Of a stretch of 64,000 nucleotides of DNA, positions 63,428 through 64,000 are shown piece after piece. The stretch is from Burkholderia ambifaria. Its GTDB lineage: Bacteria; Pseudomonadota; Gammaproteobacteria; Burkholderiales; Burkholderiaceae. The first letter of the stretch is position 1. Each line of letters begins with the position of its first letter. The translations under genes and the position numbers were made by a program. Location: assembly GCF_001443045.1 (NCBI RefSeq), contig NZ_LKPJ01000008.1, positions 224,915-288,914 of the forward strand. The letters run 5' to 3'. Below the pieces are notes generated by a model, which worked only from the letters and a program-made list of their open reading frames with translations, was not told where the DNA came from and searched no databases.

Positions 63428-64000
63428 GCATCCCCGCCGAACAGGTCGCGCGTATAAACCTTGTCTGCGACGTCGGTCAGATCGTCAGTCAGGCGGTTTG
63501 CAACGATCACGTCGGCAGAGCACTTGAATTCAGCCAGGTTGTGCACGACCGATGAGTGGAAGAACGTCGATTCGTGCAATGCCGGCTCGTAGACGATGAC
63601 CTCGACGCCCTTGGCCTTGACGCGCTTCATGACGCCCTGGATGCTGGACGCGCGGAAATTGTCGGAACCCGCCTTCATCACGAGGCGGTATATGCCGACG
63701 ACCTTCGGCTTGCGCCTGAGAATGCTCTCGGCGATGAAGTCCTTACGCGTGCTGTTCGACTCGACGATCGCGCGGATCAGGTTCTGCGGCACGTCGCGAT
63801 AGTTGGCCAGCAGTTGCTTCGTGTCCTTCGGCAGACAGTAACCGCCGTAGCCGAAGCTCGGGTTGTTGTAATGCGCGCCGATGCGCGGATCGAGACATAC
63901 GCCGTCGACGATCTGGTGCGTATCGAGACCGTGCTGCGCCGCGTAGGTGTCCAGTTCGTTGAAATAGGCCACGCGCATCGCCAGGTACGTATTCGCGAAG
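63424..64000 (-). CDS. ugd: UDP-glucose 6-dehydrogenase, C-terminal part (cut by the right window edge)
   Basis: The sequence is open to the window edge and represents about 190 C-terminal residues. It contains [18 protein letters not shown] with the catalytic cysteine, and [21 protein letters not shown] followed by [14 protein letters not shown], closely matching E. coli Ugd rather than the longer BceC/TuaD types. The enzyme oxidises UDP-glucose to UDP-glucuronate. An internal ATG at 63978 is not the real start, since the preceding codons FANTYLA are part of the conserved family sequence. It leads the polysaccharide operon, as far as visible. Confidence 0.93.
   Translation of the reverse strand, partial: FANTYLAMRVAYFNELDTYAAQHGLDTHQIVDGVCLDPRIGAHYNNPSFGYGGYCLPKDTKQLLANYRDVPQNLIRAIVESNSTRKDFIAESILRRKPKVVGIYRLVMKAGSDNFRASSIQGVMKRVKAKGVEVIVYEPALHESTFFHSSVVHNLAEFKCSADVIVANRLTDDLTDVADKVYTRDLFGGDA

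Overview
The window is a GC-rich betaproteobacterial chromosome segment that reads as Burkholderia, most likely the B. cepacia complex or a close relative. This rests on recognisable gene order and protein sequence: the glyA-nrdR and fimT-pilV-pilW-pilX-pilE block, ybgC-tolQRAB-pal-cpoB followed by tRNA-Lys, and an operon matching wcbP-Q-R-S-T of the Burkholderia capsule I locus. No database search was possible, so family names come from motif reading and memory.

Left part (1-16.6 kb), metabolism and transport: a LysR regulator followed by a fermentative-type D-lactate dehydrogenase; a 7-bp tandem repeat tract; BluB (lower cobalamin ligand); two MFS exporters separated by a palindromic intergenic element. 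Then comes a leftward five-gene aromatic catabolism operon: FAD monooxygenase, 76-aa protein, aromatic-acid MFS importer, hmgA, fahA. The first two genes resemble the two-component 3-hydroxyphenylacetate 6-hydroxylase MhaAB, which makes homogentisate. A degenerate EAL protein, a GFA-family protein, and an IclR regulator divergent from gcdH with a clear palindromic operator follow.

Middle part (16.6-30.8 kb), housekeeping: 1-Cys peroxiredoxin; three small membrane or envelope proteins (DUF883, YqjE-like, a DUF3318-like protein); five type IV minor pilin genes; glyA-nrdR with a long structured leader; an SDR; the complete Tol-Pal operon; tRNA-Lys with a textbook promoter and terminator.

Accessory stretch (30.85-36.44 kb): directly behind tRNA-Lys lies a less GC-rich segment with an XRE regulator, two adjacent paralogous small proteins of unknown function, a DUF1778/GNAT toxin-antitoxin pair with 20-bp operator repeats, and a MobC-like/relaxase pair. 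No integrase is seen, so this looks like the remnant of a mobilizable element.

Right part (36.5-64 kb): an AraC regulator, a carboxymuconolactone decarboxylase-family protein and a YafJ-like amidotransferase lead into surface polysaccharide genes. rfbBACD makes dTDP-L-rhamnose. Converging on it is a six-gene operon: SDR, LtaS-like phosphotransferase, fully reducing iterative type I PKS, LpxC paralogue, alpha-oxoamine synthase, GNAT (wcbP-Q-R-S-T-like plus one). Read as a pathway, it could build a sphingoid-like amino lipid by PKS chain synthesis, PLP-dependent amino acid release and ketone reduction, as a capsule anchor. A second tight operon of seven genes (Ugd, four glycosyltransferases, a deacetylase-like protein and an unknown protein) runs off the right edge and would make a uronic-acid-containing polysaccharide.
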